A DNA stretch of 6,805 bases from Deltaproteobacteria bacterium (GTDB lineage: Bacteria > Desulfobacterota > Desulfobacteria > Desulfobacterales > Desulfatibacillaceae), in assembly GCA_019308705.1 (NCBI GenBank), contig JAFDHW010000130.1, positions 1-6,805 of the forward strand, read 5' to 3'. Shown in pieces: positions 6,114-6,805 of the stretch. Positions within the stretch are counted from its first letter, which is position 1. Each line of letters begins with the position of its first letter. The notes beneath the pieces are model-generated. The model was not told the origin of the DNA. It ran no database searches and saw only the letters and a program-made list of their open reading frames with translations. Position numbers and translations under genes: made by a program.

Positions 6114-6695
6114 ATGACCCTACGAGCACTGGCCACGGCGCCGCTTCTGGCGGCGGCCCTTCTGCTTGCATTGTTCTCTGCGCCCGTGGTGCGCGCGGAC
6201 GAGGAAAAGGCCAGGCTTTCGGACATCGTGGTCACCAACACCCGGGACGACCTCCTGGTCTATCTCCAGGCCCAGGGATGCTTCACCGAGCCCATCACCG
6301 AGGCGGTGTTAAACGGCGTGCCCACCACCTTCTCCTTTTTCGTGTCGCTCTATTCCATCCGGGACTTCTGGATGGACAAGGAGATCGCAGACCTCACCAT
6401 CAACCGGACCATCAAGTACGACTCCATGAAAAAGGAGTTCACGGTGATCCGGTCCGAGGACCCGGACAACCCGTTGAGAACCCATTCCTTTTCCGAGGCC
6501 AAAAAGGCCATGGCCGAGGTGAACAGCCTGCAGGTGGTGTCGCTTTCCCGGCTGGAAAAGGGCCGCCCTTACCAAATCAAGGCCAAGGCCAGCCTGGACA
6601 GGGTGACCCTGCCCCTCTACCTGCACCATGTCCTGTTCTTCGTGTCGTTGTGGGATTTCGAGACGGACTGGTACACCATCAATTTCCATTATTGA
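6114..6695 (+). CDS. DUF4390-type exported protein
   Basis: The 193-residue product starts at ATG 6114, with AGGA five bases upstream. Residues 1-28 form a signal peptide (hydrophobic LLAAALLLALFSAPV, cleavage at VRA before DEEKARL). The mature part matches the DUF4390 pattern: ARLSDIVVTNTRDDLLVYLQ (33-52), an EAVLNGVPTTFSFFVSLY segment (63-80), RDFWMDKEIADLTINRTIKY (83-102) and a C-terminal HHVLFFVSLWDFETDWYTI (171-189). The length fits the family. DUF4390 proteins occur in several proteobacterial groups and are often found next to NtrY-like sensor histidine kinases, so a role in envelope sensing has been a natural guess, but no function is established; whatever follows here is cut off. It is the only gene between the terminator at 6055 and the palindromic repeat at 6702, so it may be transcribed alone. 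No lipoprotein cysteine is present at the cleavage site, so a periplasmic location is inferred. Confidence 0.9.
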   Translation: MTLRALATAPLLAAALLLALFSAPVVRADEEKARLSDIVVTNTRDDLLVYLQAQGCFTEPITEAVLNGVPTTFSFFVSLYSIRDFWMDKEIADLTINRTIKYDSMKKEFTVIRSEDPDNPLRTHSFSEAKKAMAEVNSLQVVSLSRLEKGRPYQIKAKASLDRVTLPLYLHHVLFFVSLWDFETDWYTINFHY

Positions 6696-6701
6696 TGGGT
6701 T

Positions 6702-6805
6702 CGTAAAAAGTCCAAGCGAGACGTTTTGGCCGCAACATATTGTGATCTGTACCGATTAAAACCACATTATGTTGTATTCAAAATTTTGGCATCCGACTTT
6801 TTACG
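6702..6805. repeat. Imperfect 104-base palindrome, MITE/REP-like element
   Basis: The two halves pair in register. CGTAAAAAGTC at 6702-6712 is the exact reverse complement of 6795-6805. After 11 unpaired bases on each side, TTTTG (6724-6728) pairs with CAAAA (6779-6783). After four unpaired bases on each side, CAACATATTGTG (6733-6744) pairs with CACATTATGTTG (6763-6774) at 11 of 12 positions. An 18-base loop (6745-6762) remains. The segment is far more AT-rich than the genes, which suggests separate origin. It starts seven bases after the DUF4390 stop codon, and the outer arm may extend left to include GATGGGTT, with its partner beyond the window end. No coding frame is present. It could be a non-autonomous mobile element and could also act as a terminator. 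The terminal sequence resembles repeats I recall from sulfate-reducing Desulfobacterota, but I cannot verify this here. Confidence 0.7.

Overview
The window looks like a high-GC, Gram-negative chromosomal segment, most likely from a Desulfobacterota-type (deltaproteobacterial) bacterium. The support is an LpxC gene (lipid A, hence an outer membrane), a DUF4390-type secreted protein, GC-rich codon use, and a palindromic element whose tips resemble repeats I recall from sulfate-reducer genomes. The lineage is an inference; no taxonomic marker gene is present.

Layout, left to right. Positions 1-2761 hold three genes read leftwards in the order: a 138-residue two-helix membrane protein with a C-terminal SHOCT-like segment (2345-2761), a secreted coiled-coil/TPR protein (889-2256), and a secreted, beta-rich, possibly propeller-like protein cut by the window edge (1-910). 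The last two overlap by 22 bases and probably form an operon of unknown function. Positions 2762-3374 hold no confident gene. They do contain a short forward Cys-cluster reading frame (3228-3314) and, just upstream in another frame, a Cys-containing stretch (3082-3228) that could be the other half of a frameshifted small metal-binding protein. Positions 3375-4898 encode a complete YifB/ComM-family AAA+ ATPase (leftward).

An AT-rich divergent intergenic region follows, with a good sigma70-like promoter reading right into lpxC (5083-5943), which has all its catalytic and zinc-binding residues. Downstream of lpxC there is a second promoter-like sequence followed at once by a strong intrinsic terminator (6055-6082), then a complete DUF4390-type exported protein gene (6114-6695). 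From just after its stop codon to the window end lies a 104-base imperfect palindrome (6702-6805) that resembles a MITE or REP-like mobile repeat and may also act as a terminator.

Most of the window is ordinary housekeeping (lipid A synthesis, YifB) plus lineage-specific envelope proteins. The parts that deserve a second look are the small Cys-rich reading frame, the T10 tract inside the propeller-like gene, the promoter-terminator arrangement ahead of the DUF4390 gene, and the terminal palindrome. I see no CRISPR array, no tRNA or rRNA, no transposase, and no clear defence system.
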